A stretch of 64,000 bases of DNA, from positions 16,839 to 80,838 of the forward strand of contig DASXKN010000008.1 of assembly GCA_036496805.1 (NCBI GenBank), read 5' to 3'. The notes beneath the pieces are model-generated. The model was not told the origin of the DNA. It did no database searches and worked only from the letters and a program-made list of their open reading frames with translations. The stretch is from SZAS-103 sp036496805 (GTDB lineage: Bacteria; Pseudomonadota; Gammaproteobacteria; Xanthomonadales; Xanthomonadaceae). A program made the translations under genes and the position numbers. Shown here one piece after another: positions 30,823 through 38,522 of this stretch; position 1 is the first letter of the stretch; the number at the start of each line of letters is the position of its first letter.

Positions 30823-32009
30823 CAAAGCGATCCGCTGAGATCGCCGAACGCGAAGGCCGGCTCGAAATCCACGCCGCGCGCGAAGCCCATCGCCTGGAAA
30901 CGCTCGCCCATCGCGTCCGGCAGGGTCAGCCACTTGGCTTCCTGCACGATCCGCAGCCGTTCGATTTCCGGCAGCTCCTGCGCCGCTTCCAGCGCCTCGC
31001 CCAGGCCGTTGCCGAGCAGGAACTGCGCCTGCGCGCAGTAACCCGAGAGCTCGAAGCCGATCCGCGTGCCGGCCTCGGCCAGCGCGGTGAAATCGACCGA
31101 AGCGGTGATGTCCTGCAGGCCGGGCCAGAGGAAGGGATCGGCGTGCGCGCGATGGCGGTAGTGGCACATCAACGTGCCGTCGCGGCGCTCGGGCGTGTAA
31201 TACGCGCGGCGCGGATGGCCGTAGTCGACGAACAGCAGCGCGCCGCGGCGCAGGGTTCCGGCGACCGCGTCGATCCAGTATGGAAGCTGTGGCAGCACCT
31301 CGGAGCGATAGCCTTCGTCCATGCGCGCATCGAGGCCGCGCTCGATGTGGCGCAGCGCCTGCGCCAGCAACGCATCGGCCGGTCGCGTCGTCCATGCGAA
31401 CGCGCCCTGCGCGTCGAGGCCGACGCATTGTTCGAGCGCCTTTCCGTCCTCGATCACGAAGCGCGTCGCCGGCAGCGCGTCGATCACCTCGTTGGCGAAC
31501 AGCACGCCCTGCCAGTCCTCGTGCGGCGGTCCGTCGAGCCATTCGACGCGCGCTGCGAGGTCCGCTGGCAGGTTCGCCTGCAGGCGCTCGCGCTGGCGTT
31601 CGCGCAGGTCGGCCGAGGGTTCGAGGATGGCGTACCGCGTCGGCACGACGCCTTGCGTGGCCAGGCGCGAAAGGGCCTGCTCTGCGAAAGCGCCGCTGCC
31701 CGCGCCGAGCTCGAGGAAGACCGCGTCCGCACCGATCTCGCGCAGCACCGGCGCGACCGCATCGGCGACGCAGCGCGCGAACAGGCCGCCGCGCTCGGGC
31801 GCGGTGATGAAATCGCCGTCGATCCCGAACTTGCGCGCGCCGGCGCTGTAGTAACCCAGGCCCGGCGCGTACAGCGCCAGCTCCATGTAGCGCCAGAACG
31901 GCAGCGCGCCGCCGGCCTGCGCGATCGCTTCGCGGATCAGCGCGGACAGCCGCGCGCTGTGTTCGCGCGCGTCGGTGTCGGGTTGCGGCAGTGCGGCGGC
32001 TCGCGGCAT
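30822..32009 (-). CDS. MidA/NDUFAF7-family SAM-dependent methyltransferase
   Basis: 395 residues from the ATG at 32009 (MPRAAALPQPD); an ATG nine codons earlier is also possible. Motifs: ALPFWRYMELALYAPGLGYYSAGARKFG (family N terminus), VFLELGAGSGAFAEQAL (SAM-binding motif I), VLFANEVIDALPATRF, and LLFVDYGHPRRAYYTPERRDGTLMCHYRHRAH. In mitochondria the homologue NDUFAF7 dimethylates an arginine of complex I; the bacterial substrate is not known. Coupled to the VanZ-like gene by a 4-nt overlap. Confidence 0.87.
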   Translation of the reverse strand: MPRAAALPQPDTDAREHSARLSALIREAIAQAGGALPFWRYMELALYAPGLGYYSAGARKFGIDGDFITAPERGGLFARCVADAVAPVLREIGADAVFLELGAGSGAFAEQALSRLATQGVVPTRYAILEPSADLRERQRERLQANLPADLAARVEWLDGPPHEDWQGVLFANEVIDALPATRFVIEDGKALEQCVGLDAQGAFAWTTRPADALLAQALRHIERGLDARMDEGYRSEVLPQLPYWIDAVAGTLRRGALLFVDYGHPRRAYYTPERRDGTLMCHYRHRAHADPFLWPGLQDITASVDFTALAEAGTRIGFELSGYCAQAQFLLGNGLGEALEAAQELPEIERLRIVQEAKWLTLPDAMGERFQAMGFARGVDFEPAFAFGDLSGSL

Positions 32010-32155
32010 GGCGATCGGAGGGTTCGGGGAGCGCATTGAATCACGCCGGAGCCGCCCGCCGGGAGGGCCGTCCGTTCGTGACGCAATCCCGCGCAGGCGC
32101 TGGCGGAAGCGTTACTATCGCCGCGACGGTTCCCACCACAGCCAGGAGACGTTCC

Positions 32156-32629
32156 ATGCGCAAGATCCTGTTGATCGCCGCCACCGGCCTGCTCGGCCTG
32201 CTGCCCTGCGCCGTGCTGGCAGAGGACATGAACTCCCCGGTCGGCGTCTGGAAGACCATCGACGACAAGACCGGCAGGGCCAAGTCGCTGGTGAAGATCT
32301 TCGAGGTCAACGGCAAGCTGTCCGGCCAGGTGGTCGAGGTGTATCCGGAGCCCGGCAAGGATCCCGATCCGATCTGCGACAAGTGCACCGGAAGCCTGCA
32401 CAACCACAAGATCAAGGGGCTGGTGATCATGTGGGGCTTCAGCAGGGACGACGACCAGTGGACTGGCGGGCGCATCTTCGATCCCGAGAAACCCGGCAAC
32501 AACGAAGATCCCTACAAGGCCAAGATGACGTTGCAGAACGGCGGCCAGGATCTCAACGTGCGCGGCTACCTCGGATTCTCCTGGATCGGCCGCACCCAGA
32601 CCTGGCATCGCGTCGCCGAGAAGAAGTAG
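32156..32629 (+). CDS. DUF2147 secreted protein
   Basis: 157 residues. Signal peptide (RKILLIAATGLLGLLPCAVLAED), then the DUF2147 pattern: SPVGVWKTIDDKTG at the N terminus, FEVNGKLSGQVVEVYPEPGKDPDPICDKC, GLVIMWGF, GGRIFDPEKPGN and the C-terminal RGYLGFSWIGRTQTWHRV. The family is a small beta-barrel, periplasmic or surface, of unknown function. CAGGAG lies at the right distance from the ATG. Confidence 0.87.
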   Translation: MRKILLIAATGLLGLLPCAVLAEDMNSPVGVWKTIDDKTGRAKSLVKIFEVNGKLSGQVVEVYPEPGKDPDPICDKCTGSLHNHKIKGLVIMWGFSRDDDQWTGGRIFDPEKPGNNEDPYKAKMTLQNGGQDLNVRGYLGFSWIGRTQTWHRVAEKK

Positions 32630-32641
32630 TCCGTCGCGGAG

Positions 32642-32667
32642 TCCGCGCACGCTGCGGCGTGCGCGGA
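32642..32667. terminator. Strong GC hairpin after the DUF2147 gene
   Basis: TCCGCGCACG CTGCGG CGTGCGCGGA, a perfect 10-bp stem 12 bases past the stop codon. No T run follows, so termination would need other help. Confidence 0.5.
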
Positions 32668-32755
32668 GGCGATCCGTCAGCGGCCGCCGATCGGGCGCAG
32701 GGGAGCTGCCGACGATCCGTTTCGTTCGCAGCGCGGTTTCACGAGGAGAGCGTCG

Positions 32756-33496
32756 ATGCCAACGCAACGTCCCGTCGCACTGATCACCGGCGCCTCGCGC
32801 CGCATCGGCGCGGCGATCGCACGCAGGCTGCACGAGGCCGGCTACGACCTCGCCCTGCACCATCGCCGCGATGACGACCGCATGGAGGCGCTCGTTTCCG
32901 AACTCGAATCCGATCGTGCCGGCAGCACCCTGGAGCTGCGCGCCGAGCTGGCCGAACTGGACGACCTGCCGCTGATGATCGCCGACGTGGTGATGCGCTT
33001 CGAACGCATCGACGCGCTGGTCAACAACGCCTCGGCCTTCATCCCCACCCCGATCGGCGAAACCACGCCGCAGCAGTGGGACACCATCTTCGCCGCCAAC
33101 GCGCGCGCACCGTTCTTCCTCGCCCAGGCCGCCGCGCCGCACCTGCGCGCGACCAGCGGCACGATCGTCAACCTCGTCGATGTCTACGCCGAGCGCCCGC
33201 TCAAGGACTACGCCCTGTACTGCATGGCCAAGGCCGCGCTGGTGATGCTGACCAAGTCGCTGGCGAAGGAACTCGGCCCGCAGGTGCGGGTGAACGCGAT
33301 CGCGCCCGGCGCGGTGCTGTGGCCCGAAGCTGGATTGGACAGCGAGCTCCAGGAGAAACTGCTCGCGAAAACCGCGCTCAAGCGCGCCGGCGACCCGGCC
33401 GACGTCGCCGACGCGGCGCTCTACCTGATCCGCGACGCGCGCTACACCACCGGCGAAATCCTGCGCGTGGACGGCGGAAGGACGCTGGCGATCTGA
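32756..33496 (+). CDS. Pteridine reductase-like short-chain dehydrogenase
   Basis: 246 residues. TGASRRIG (11-18) has the Arg-rich NADPH-binding form typical of pteridine reductases (FolM/PTR1), HHRR follows strand 2, NNAS is present, and the catalytic pair is Tyr155/Lys159 (YCMAK) with Asp-Val-Tyr upstream. It should reduce dihydro- or oxidised pteridines with NADPH. Nearby folB and folK (35.2-36.2 kb) support a link to folate metabolism. GAGGAGAG precedes the ATG. A generic SDR role cannot be excluded. Confidence 0.82.
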   Translation: MPTQRPVALITGASRRIGAAIARRLHEAGYDLALHHRRDDDRMEALVSELESDRAGSTLELRAELAELDDLPLMIADVVMRFERIDALVNNASAFIPTPIGETTPQQWDTIFAANARAPFFLAQAAAPHLRATSGTIVNLVDVYAERPLKDYALYCMAKAALVMLTKSLAKELGPQVRVNAIAPGAVLWPEAGLDSELQEKLLAKTALKRAGDPADVADAALYLIRDARYTTGEILRVDGGRTLAI

Positions 33497-33558
33497 AGGC
33501 TGGCGATCGAGGCCGCCGCGCAACGGCGGCTTCACCCCGTGCTGCTATGCTGCGGATC

Positions 33559-34224
33559 ATGAAGTCGTCCGGCGACATTCCGAGCGCTCCGATCCATCTC
33601 CCCGCGCGCAAGCGCGACAGCCGCACGGTTTCCGAGCGGATCGGCGAACTGATCGTGCAACTGCTCTCGCAACTGCCCGAGACCGGCGAGGGCGCGAGCA
33701 TGACCCCCGCGGCGCGCGCGCAGGCGATTGCCGACACGGCCGCGCGCAAGGCGGGAATCGTCGCCGGCTCGCTGGCGTTGCCGCCGGGACCGATCGGCTG
33801 GCTGACGGTGCTGCCCGAGCTGTATGCGATCTGGAAGATCCAGGCGCAGATGGTCGCCGACATTGCCGGCGCGTACGGCCGCCGCTGGCAGCTCACGCGC
33901 GAGCAGATGCTGTTCTGCCTGTTCCGCCACACCGCCGCGCAGGCGTTCCGCGATATCGCCGTGCAGGTCGGCGAGCGCTGGCTGGTGCGCGCGGCGAGCT
34001 CGGCCTCGATGCGCGCGGTCTCGCGCAAGATCGGCGTGAGCATGGCCGAGCGCGGCGCCGGCCGCGGCCTCGCGCGCTGGCTGCCGGTGATCGGCGCGAT
34101 GGGCGTGGGCGCCTACGCCTGGTACGACACCCGCCACGTGGCGCGCACCGCGATCAACCTGTTCGCGATCGAGTCGGCCGCCGGCCACGGTTTCGATTTC
34201 GACGAAGGCTCGCTGTACGACTGA
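33559..34224 (+). CDS. EcsC-like protein
   Basis: 221 residues. A basic N terminus, then helical amphipathic/hydrophobic segments: ADTAARKAGIVAGSLALPPGPIGWLTVLPELYAIWKIQAQMVADIAGAYG is the type of sequence found in EcsC-family proteins, and a glycine-rich WLPVIGAMGVGAYAWYDTRHVARTAI segment closes it. Function unknown; probably membrane-associated. TATGCT lies 7-12 nt upstream of the ATG, so the mRNA is probably nearly leaderless; an ATG four codons upstream overlaps that box. The stop codon's last base is the first base of the palindromic element at 34224. Confidence 0.6.
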   Translation: MKSSGDIPSAPIHLPARKRDSRTVSERIGELIVQLLSQLPETGEGASMTPAARAQAIADTAARKAGIVAGSLALPPGPIGWLTVLPELYAIWKIQAQMVADIAGAYGRRWQLTREQMLFCLFRHTAAQAFRDIAVQVGERWLVRAASSASMRAVSRKIGVSMAERGAGRGLARWLPVIGAMGVGAYAWYDTRHVARTAINLFAIESAAGHGFDFDEGSLYD

Positions 34225-34307
34225 AAAGGGGTCAGAGCGAATTTTTCGCTGATGGTTTCCGATCAGGCGGTGCCCTTCGTCGAAAAACTTCGCTCTGACC
34301 CCTTTTT
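34224..34307. repeat. Palindromic element (AAAAGGGGTCAGAG type), copy 1
   Basis: 84 bp with 18-bp perfect inverted ends (AAAAGGGGTCAGAGCGAA / TTCGCTCTGACCCCTTTT). It begins at the stop codon of the EcsC-like gene and ends 10 bp before the stop of the converging gene, so it probably serves as a two-way terminator. Ends of this sequence are typical of elements linked to REP-associated tyrosine transposases (RAYT); no transposase gene is in the window. Confidence 0.85.
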
Positions 34308-34317
34308 GCTTTTCGCT

Positions 34318-35166
34318 TCAGGCCTTGACGCGGAACGCTTCCTGCAATGCGCCGCCGTCGAAGCCGGCCGGCACCTGGCCGGTGCTGGCGTAGCGGTAGA
34401 GTGCGGCCGAATAGATACCCGCCAGCGCCGCCTGCACCAGTGCGACGCCCAGCACCGCGACCACCGTGATGCCCCCGAACACGATCGCCAGCGGTGCCAT
34501 GCCGTTCGCGCCGCTGAGAATCGTCAGGGTGATGCCGACTGCCATCACCGCGAACATGATCAGTCCGAACACCACGCCGATGCCGCCGTTGCCGATCAGG
34601 TTCTCGCCCCAGTTGCGGCGCAGCAGCTCGACGCTCTGCTTGATCGCGTCGACCGGGCCGACGTCCTGGGTGACCAGCACCGGCACCACCATCGCGGTCG
34701 CCACCGTCCACGCCGCGCCGACCAGGCCGATCACGATCCGGCCGATGAAGCCGGAGCGCTCGGCGATCATCCGCAGCACCAGGCCGACGGTCGCTGCGAT
34801 CACCGCGTAGCCGAGGATCGGCACGATCTTGCTGCGGGCGATGCGCAGGCCGTCGGCCACGGTCGGATCGCCGCCGTCGAGGCGGATCATCGCCGCGCCG
34901 ACCAGGGCGGTGTTGAAGAAGAAGATCACCACGTATTGCACGACGTAGAAGGCGAACAGCCAGACGTAGTACAGCGGCGGCATCGGCCCGTGGCGATCGA
35001 CCTGCACGAAGCCGCCGGAGAAGACCATCGGCAGGACGAAGGTCAGCGCCACCAGCGTGGTGGCGATCGCCGACACCAGCGGGAATACCATCAGTTCCTT
35101 GTCGGAACGCAGCACCGTGGCGCTCGCCTTCACCAGCTCCCAGCTGCGCGCGAATTTTCCGGCCAT
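34318..35166 (-). CDS. DUF6159-like polytopic membrane protein
   Basis: 282 residues with six hydrophobic segments (FPLVSAIATTLVALTFVLPMVF; YYVWLFAFYVVQYVVIFFFNTALVGAAMI; VPILGYAVIAATVGLVL; and three more in the C-terminal half). SWELVKASATVLRSDKELMVFPLVSA and FNTALVGAAMIRLDGGDPTVADGL are the recurring family pattern. Function unknown. AGGGGGAT precedes the ATG at 35166; longer starts upstream lack a ribosome site. Converges with the EcsC-like gene. Confidence 0.75.
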   Translation of the reverse strand: MAGKFARSWELVKASATVLRSDKELMVFPLVSAIATTLVALTFVLPMVFSGGFVQVDRHGPMPPLYYVWLFAFYVVQYVVIFFFNTALVGAAMIRLDGGDPTVADGLRIARSKIVPILGYAVIAATVGLVLRMIAERSGFIGRIVIGLVGAAWTVATAMVVPVLVTQDVGPVDAIKQSVELLRRNWGENLIGNGGIGVVFGLIMFAVMAVGITLTILSGANGMAPLAIVFGGITVVAVLGVALVQAALAGIYSAALYRYASTGQVPAGFDGGALQEAFRVKA

Positions 35167-35225
35167 GAGCAATCCCCCTGAATGGACGCGCCGATCATAG
35201 CGCGCCGCGATGCGGTCGTGGCCGC

Positions 35226-35771
35226 TCAATCCAGCCGCATGGCTTCCGGCAGCGGTGCGCCATGTTGAGGATGCGCAGCCCAGAGCTGCGCGAGGGTGCG
35301 GCCGTCGAGCGGCACGACGAAACCAGGTGCGATCTGCGCCAGCGGCTGCAGCACGAAGGCATGCCGCAACTCGGGTCGCGGGATCTGCAGGTGCGAGTCC
35401 GGCGTGGCTGCGATCACGAGGTCGTCGTAGAACACGATGTCCACGTCCAGCGTGCGCGAGGCGAAACGCGGCGCGCTGCGATCGCGGCCCTGCGCGGCTT
35501 CCAGCGCATGCAGCCAGGCATCGAGCGCCAGCGGGTCGAGGTCGGTGCGCACGATCGCGGCGGCATTGAGGAAATCCGGCCCGTCGAAACCGACCGCCGG
35601 CGTGCGCAGAACCGAGGAAAACACGACATTGCCGAAGCGCTCGCGCAGGGCCGCAGCGGCGGCGCGCAGGTGGCGCTCGGGATCGATGTTGCTGCCCAGG
35701 CTCAGGTAGGCCGAAAAAGGAAAAGGGGTCAGAGTAAAGTTTCCCGGTTCGGTGTTTTCTCTCATCGGCAT
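35226..35771 (-). CDS. folK: HPPK (7,8-dihydro-6-hydroxymethylpterin pyrophosphokinase) FolK, start inside a repeat
   Basis: 181 residues. AYLSLGSNIDPERHLRAAAAALRERFG, TPAVGFDGPDFLNAAAIVRTDLDP, RFASRTLDVDIVFYDDLVI and HLQIPRPELRHAFVLQPL are the complete HPPK signature, including the RxLDxDI-type catalytic site. It transfers pyrophosphate from ATP to the pterin in folate synthesis. The homologous part begins at residue about 20; residues 1-19 (MPMRENTEPGNFTLTPFPF) are encoded by the palindromic element 35713-35812, which also supplies the only ATG codons available. folB lies immediately upstream. Translation may instead begin at a non-ATG codon. Confidence 0.9.
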   Translation of the reverse strand: MPMRENTEPGNFTLTPFPFSAYLSLGSNIDPERHLRAAAAALRERFGNVVFSSVLRTPAVGFDGPDFLNAAAIVRTDLDPLALDAWLHALEAAQGRDRSAPRFASRTLDVDIVFYDDLVIAATPDSHLQIPRPELRHAFVLQPLAQIAPGFVVPLDGRTLAQLWAAHPQHGAPLPEAMRLD

Positions 35772-35812
35772 TCCATCAGCGGGAAATTTACTCTGACCCC
35801 TTTTCCTTTTTC
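35713..35812. repeat. Palindromic element (AAAAGGGGTCAGAG type), copy 2, at the folB-folK junction
   Basis: 100 bp with long inverted ends: GAAAAAGGAAAAGGGGTCAG on the left and CTGACCCCTTTTCCTTTTTC on the right, continuing inward through AGTAAA and TTTCCC on the left and GGGAAA and TTTACT on the right. Related to the 84-bp copy at 34224. It overlaps the last ten codons of folB and the first twenty of folK. Confidence 0.9.
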
Positions 35813-36153
35813 CGCTCGACGACCACGCCCACCGCGCGCGCTCCGCGCACCGCGCCGGGCTTGCTCAGCTTCAGGCGCAGCCACACGACCGGGAATTCGG
35901 CGAGGATGATCTCCGCGCAGCGTTCGGCCAGCGTCTCCACCAGCCCGAAGCCCGATTCCGACACGAAGGCGATCAGGCGCTTGCTCACCGCCTTGTAGTC
36001 GAGCGTATCGACGATGTCGTCGCTCGCCGCCGGCACGCGGTTGTCGAAGCCCATCTCGAGGTCGAACACCAGCGGCTGGCGGATCTTGCGTTCCCAGTCG
36101 TAGATGCCGATGACGGTCTCGATCTCCAGGCCCTCGATGAACACCTTGTCCAT
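35788..36153 (-). CDS. folB: Dihydroneopterin aldolase FolB, C terminus from a repeat
   Basis: 121 residues. MDKVFIEGLEIETVIGIYDWERKIRQPLVFDLEM, DYKAVSKRLIAFVSESGFGLVETLAERCAEIIL and VWLRLKLSKPGAVRGARAVGVVVER are the standard FolB motifs, including the catalytic Lys and the Glu of LVETLAE. It converts dihydroneopterin to hydroxymethyl-dihydropterin, the substrate of FolK next door. GAGG lies six bases before the ATG at 36153; a start two codons earlier is possible. The final KKEKGSE and the TAA stop come from the palindromic element. tsaD lies 8 nt upstream. Confidence 0.93.
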   Translation of the reverse strand: MDKVFIEGLEIETVIGIYDWERKIRQPLVFDLEMGFDNRVPAASDDIVDTLDYKAVSKRLIAFVSESGFGLVETLAERCAEIILAEFPVVWLRLKLSKPGAVRGARAVGVVVERKKEKGSE

Positions 36154-36161
36154 GGTCATCC

Positions 36162-37199
36162 TCAGGCGAGTGCAGGCAGCGTCGCCATGTCCCAGCGTGG
36201 CCGCACGTCGACCGTTGCGCCATCGTGCAAACCGGCCGCGAGGCGCAGCGCGCCGGCGTAGGCGATCATCGCGCCGTTGTCGGTGCAGAACGCCAGGCGC
36301 GGGAAGCTGACGCGGCCGCCGCGCCGCTGCGCCCGCTCGGCCAGCTTCTCGCGCAGGCGCAGGTTGGCGCCGACGCCGCCGGCGACGATCAGGGTGTCGC
36401 AACCGGCCGCCTCCAGCGCGCGCTCGCACTTGATCGTCAGGGTGTCGACGACCGCGTCCTCGAAACCGCGGGCGATGTCGGCGCGGGTCGTGTCGGAGCG
36501 GTCGGATTTCTGCCAGGCCATCAGGACCTGGGTCTTCAGGCCCGAGAAGCTGAAGTCGAGCCCGGGCCGGTCGGTCATCGGCCGCGAGAACTTGAAGGCG
36601 CCGGACCTGCCAGTCGTGGCCAGCTTCGCCAGCTGCGGACCGCCCGGATACGGCAGGCCCATCAGCTTGGCGGTCTTGTCGAAGGCCTCGCCGGCGGCGT
36701 CGTCGAGGGTCTCGCCGAGCAGCTCGTAGTCGCCGATCGCGCGCACCGCGATCAACTGGGTGTGGCCGCCCGAGACCAGCAGGGCGACGAAGGGCGGCTT
36801 GAGCTCCGGGTCTTCCATCAGCGGCGCCAGCAGGTGGCCCTCCATGTGGTGGACGCCGATCGCCGGCACGTCCAGCGCCCAGGCCAGGGCGCGGCCGACG
36901 CCGGCGCCGACCAGGAGGGCGCCGATCAGGCCCGGGCCGGCGGTGTAGGCCACGCCGCCGAGGTCGCGGACGCCCATGCCGGCCTCGGCCAGGGTCTGGC
37001 GGATCAGCGGCAGCAGCTTGCGGACGTGGTCGCGGCTGGCCAGTTCCGGCACCACCCCGCCGTACTCGGCGTGCAGGGCGACCTGGCTGTACAGGGCATG
37101 CGCGCGCAGGCCCGAGGCGAGGTCGTAGACGGCCACCCCGGTTTCGTCGCAGGACGTCTCAATCCCGAGCACCGGCATGCTTGCGGAAGGCGGTTTCAT
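36162..37199 (-). CDS. tsaD: tRNA threonylcarbamoyladenosine synthase subunit TsaD
   Basis: 345 residues. VLGIETSCDETGVAVYD, TAGPGLIGALLVG, the iron-binding HHMEGHLLAP, LVSGGHTQL, DDAAGEAFDK, GGVGANLRLRE and FCTDNGAMIAYAG are the full TsaD set. With TsaB/C/E it makes the t6A37 modification of ANN-decoding tRNAs. The ATG at 37199 lies 6 nt after a TATGAT box on the minus strand, which would give a leaderless mRNA; an ATG seven codons in (37178) fits the usual family length better. It is divergent from rpsU and 8 nt upstream of folB. Confidence 0.95.
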   Translation of the reverse strand: MKPPSASMPVLGIETSCDETGVAVYDLASGLRAHALYSQVALHAEYGGVVPELASRDHVRKLLPLIRQTLAEAGMGVRDLGGVAYTAGPGLIGALLVGAGVGRALAWALDVPAIGVHHMEGHLLAPLMEDPELKPPFVALLVSGGHTQLIAVRAIGDYELLGETLDDAAGEAFDKTAKLMGLPYPGGPQLAKLATTGRSGAFKFSRPMTDRPGLDFSFSGLKTQVLMAWQKSDRSDTTRADIARGFEDAVVDTLTIKCERALEAAGCDTLIVAGGVGANLRLREKLAERAQRRGGRVSFPRLAFCTDNGAMIAYAGALRLAAGLHDGATVDVRPRWDMATLPALA

Positions 37200-37258
37200 G
37201 CCGGTATCATACGCGGCTCGCCCGTCCTGCTGGACGGTTTACTGTTACCGGAGTCTTC

Positions 37259-37474
37259 ATGCCGTCCGTCAAAGTCCGCGAAAACGAACCCTTCGAGTTT
37301 GCGCTGCGCCGCTTCAAGCGCACCTGCGAGAAGGCCGGCATCCTCGCCGAAACCCGCAAGCGCGAGTTCTACGAGAAGCCGACGCAGGAGCGCAAGCGCA
37401 AGGCCGCCGCGGCGGTGAAGCGCCAGCTGCGCCGTTCGTCGCGCGACGTCACCAAGCGCCAGCGCCTGTACTGA
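37259..37474 (+). CDS. rpsU: Ribosomal protein bS21
   Basis: 71 residues, exact family length. MPSVKVRENEPFEFALRRFKRTCEKAGI and REFYEKPTQERKRKAAAAVKR are diagnostic. bS21 is a basic 30S protein that helps initiation. GGAG sits seven bases before the ATG. It opens the classical rpsU-yqeY-dnaG block and is followed by its own terminator. Confidence 0.97.
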   Translation: MPSVKVRENEPFEFALRRFKRTCEKAGILAETRKREFYEKPTQERKRKAAAAVKRQLRRSSRDVTKRQRLY

Positions 37475-37491
37475 GCGACGGTGTTCCCGCG

Positions 37492-37524
37492 AAAGCCGGC
37501 CACGCGCTCGCGTCGCCGGCTTTT
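37492..37524 (+). terminator. Terminator after rpsU
   Basis: AAAGCCGGC ... GCCGGCTTTT with an additional inner ACGCG CT CGCGT stem and a T run. It separates the abundant rpsU message from yqeY and dnaG. Confidence 0.88.
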
Positions 37525-37563
37525 CGTGTTTCTGGAATCCGATTTTCTGTCATTCCCTGTTTT

Positions 37564-37615
37564 TTGCCGTTCGTGGTGAGCCTGTCGAATTGCCGTTCGT
37601 GGTGAGCCTGTCGAA
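37564..37615. repeat. Two perfect 26-bp tandem repeats
   Basis: The 26-bp unit TTGCCGTTCGTGGTGAGCC (continuing TGTCGAA) occurs at 37564-37589 and 37590-37615. The core GTTCGTGGTGAGCCTGTCGAA is a widespread intergenic repeat in proteobacteria. It lies upstream of yqeY. Confidence 0.85.
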
Positions 37616-37650
37616 CCACGCGCCTTGACCAGCCTCCGTTGGAGAAGCTC

Positions 37651-38097
37651 ATGTCCCTGAAAGCCCAGCTCACCGAAGACATGAAGGCCGCGATGAAGTC
37701 CGGCGAGAAGGACCGCCTCGGCGTCATCCGCTTGATCAAGGCCGACATCCAGCGTCGCGAAGTCGACGAGCGCATCGTGCTCGACGACGCCCAGACCCTG
37801 GCCGTGCTCGAGAAAATGCTCAAGCAGCGCAAGGATTCGGTCTCCCAGTACGAAGCGGCTGGCCGTGAAGACCTGGCCGCGGTCGAGCGCGCGGAAATCG
37901 CGATCATCCAGGCCTACCTGCCGCAGCAGATGTCGGCCGACGAACTCGCCTCCGAGATCGCCGCGGCGATCGCCGCCTCCGGCGCCGCCGGCCCGCAGGA
38001 CATGGGCAAGGTGATGGCCGTCCTCAAGCCGCGCATCGCCGGCCGCGCGGACATGGGGCAGGCTTCTGCGATGGTGAAGCAGAAGCTGATCGGCTGA
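37651..38097 (+). CDS. yqeY: GatB/YqeY domain protein
   Basis: 148 residues: SLKAQLTEDMKAAMKSGEKDRLGVIRLIKADIQRREVDE and QAYLPQQMSADEL with MGKVMAVLKPRIAGRADMGQASAMVKQKL are the family's two-part signature (N-terminal helical bundle and a GatB-like C-terminal domain). It may help tRNA-dependent amidation or act as a tRNA-binding adaptor; not proven. GGAG lies before the ATG at 37651. Position between rpsU and dnaG is the usual one. Confidence 0.9.
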   Translation: MSLKAQLTEDMKAAMKSGEKDRLGVIRLIKADIQRREVDERIVLDDAQTLAVLEKMLKQRKDSVSQYEAAGREDLAAVERAEIAIIQAYLPQQMSADELASEIAAAIAASGAAGPQDMGKVMAVLKPRIAGRADMGQASAMVKQKLIG

Positions 38098-38106
38098 AGA
38101 CGAAAC

Positions 38107-38496
38107 GTGTTCCTGCGGTTCGTCGCAGCGGATCGCGATCAGCGAACTGGCCAGCCGACCGGCCTGCTCACGATTGCCTATGAACTGCTTCGGTCCGATG
38201 ACCTCATCGCCGCGGAGGCGGACGAACTGCGGGGCCATCTGACATGGCTTGAAGTGCACGTTCCAGTGCCCACCCGCTTCGCTCGCAAGCGCAATGTCTC
38301 CCACAAGGAAACCCACGGGCTGTCATGGGTGAAAACCTGTGCGACCGAGGTCGTGGGCCGGCTCTACGCACTCTCGGAGATTGCCCGGCGACATGGCCAT
38401 TCCATCGACATATTGCAGACGGCGAGACCATGCTATGTCGTGTACGAGGACAAATGGCAGATCGTCGCCGAGCCTTTCCACGGCGAACAACGCTGA
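38107..38496 (+). CDS. Hypothetical protein (orphan) between yqeY and dnaG
   Basis: 129 residues from a GTG start. I do not recognise a family with known function. Visible features: FLRFVAADRDQRTGQPTGLLTIAYELLRSDD at the start, a conserved-looking VPVPTRFARKRN, a single-domain alpha/beta pattern, no signal peptide and no membrane helix. Base composition is somewhat lower in GC than the neighbours. Similar short proteins occur in accessory regions of proteobacteria. It begins 9 nt after yqeY and ends 26 nt before dnaG, interrupting a usually tight block. The GTG has only a weak ribosome site. Confidence 0.6.
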   Translation: MFLRFVAADRDQRTGQPTGLLTIAYELLRSDDLIAAEADELRGHLTWLEVHVPVPTRFARKRNVSHKETHGLSWVKTCATEVVGRLYALSEIARRHGHSIDILQTARPCYVVYEDKWQIVAEPFHGEQR

Positions 38497-38522
38497 CCCC
38501 TTCGCCATGGCAAGCTAGCCCG

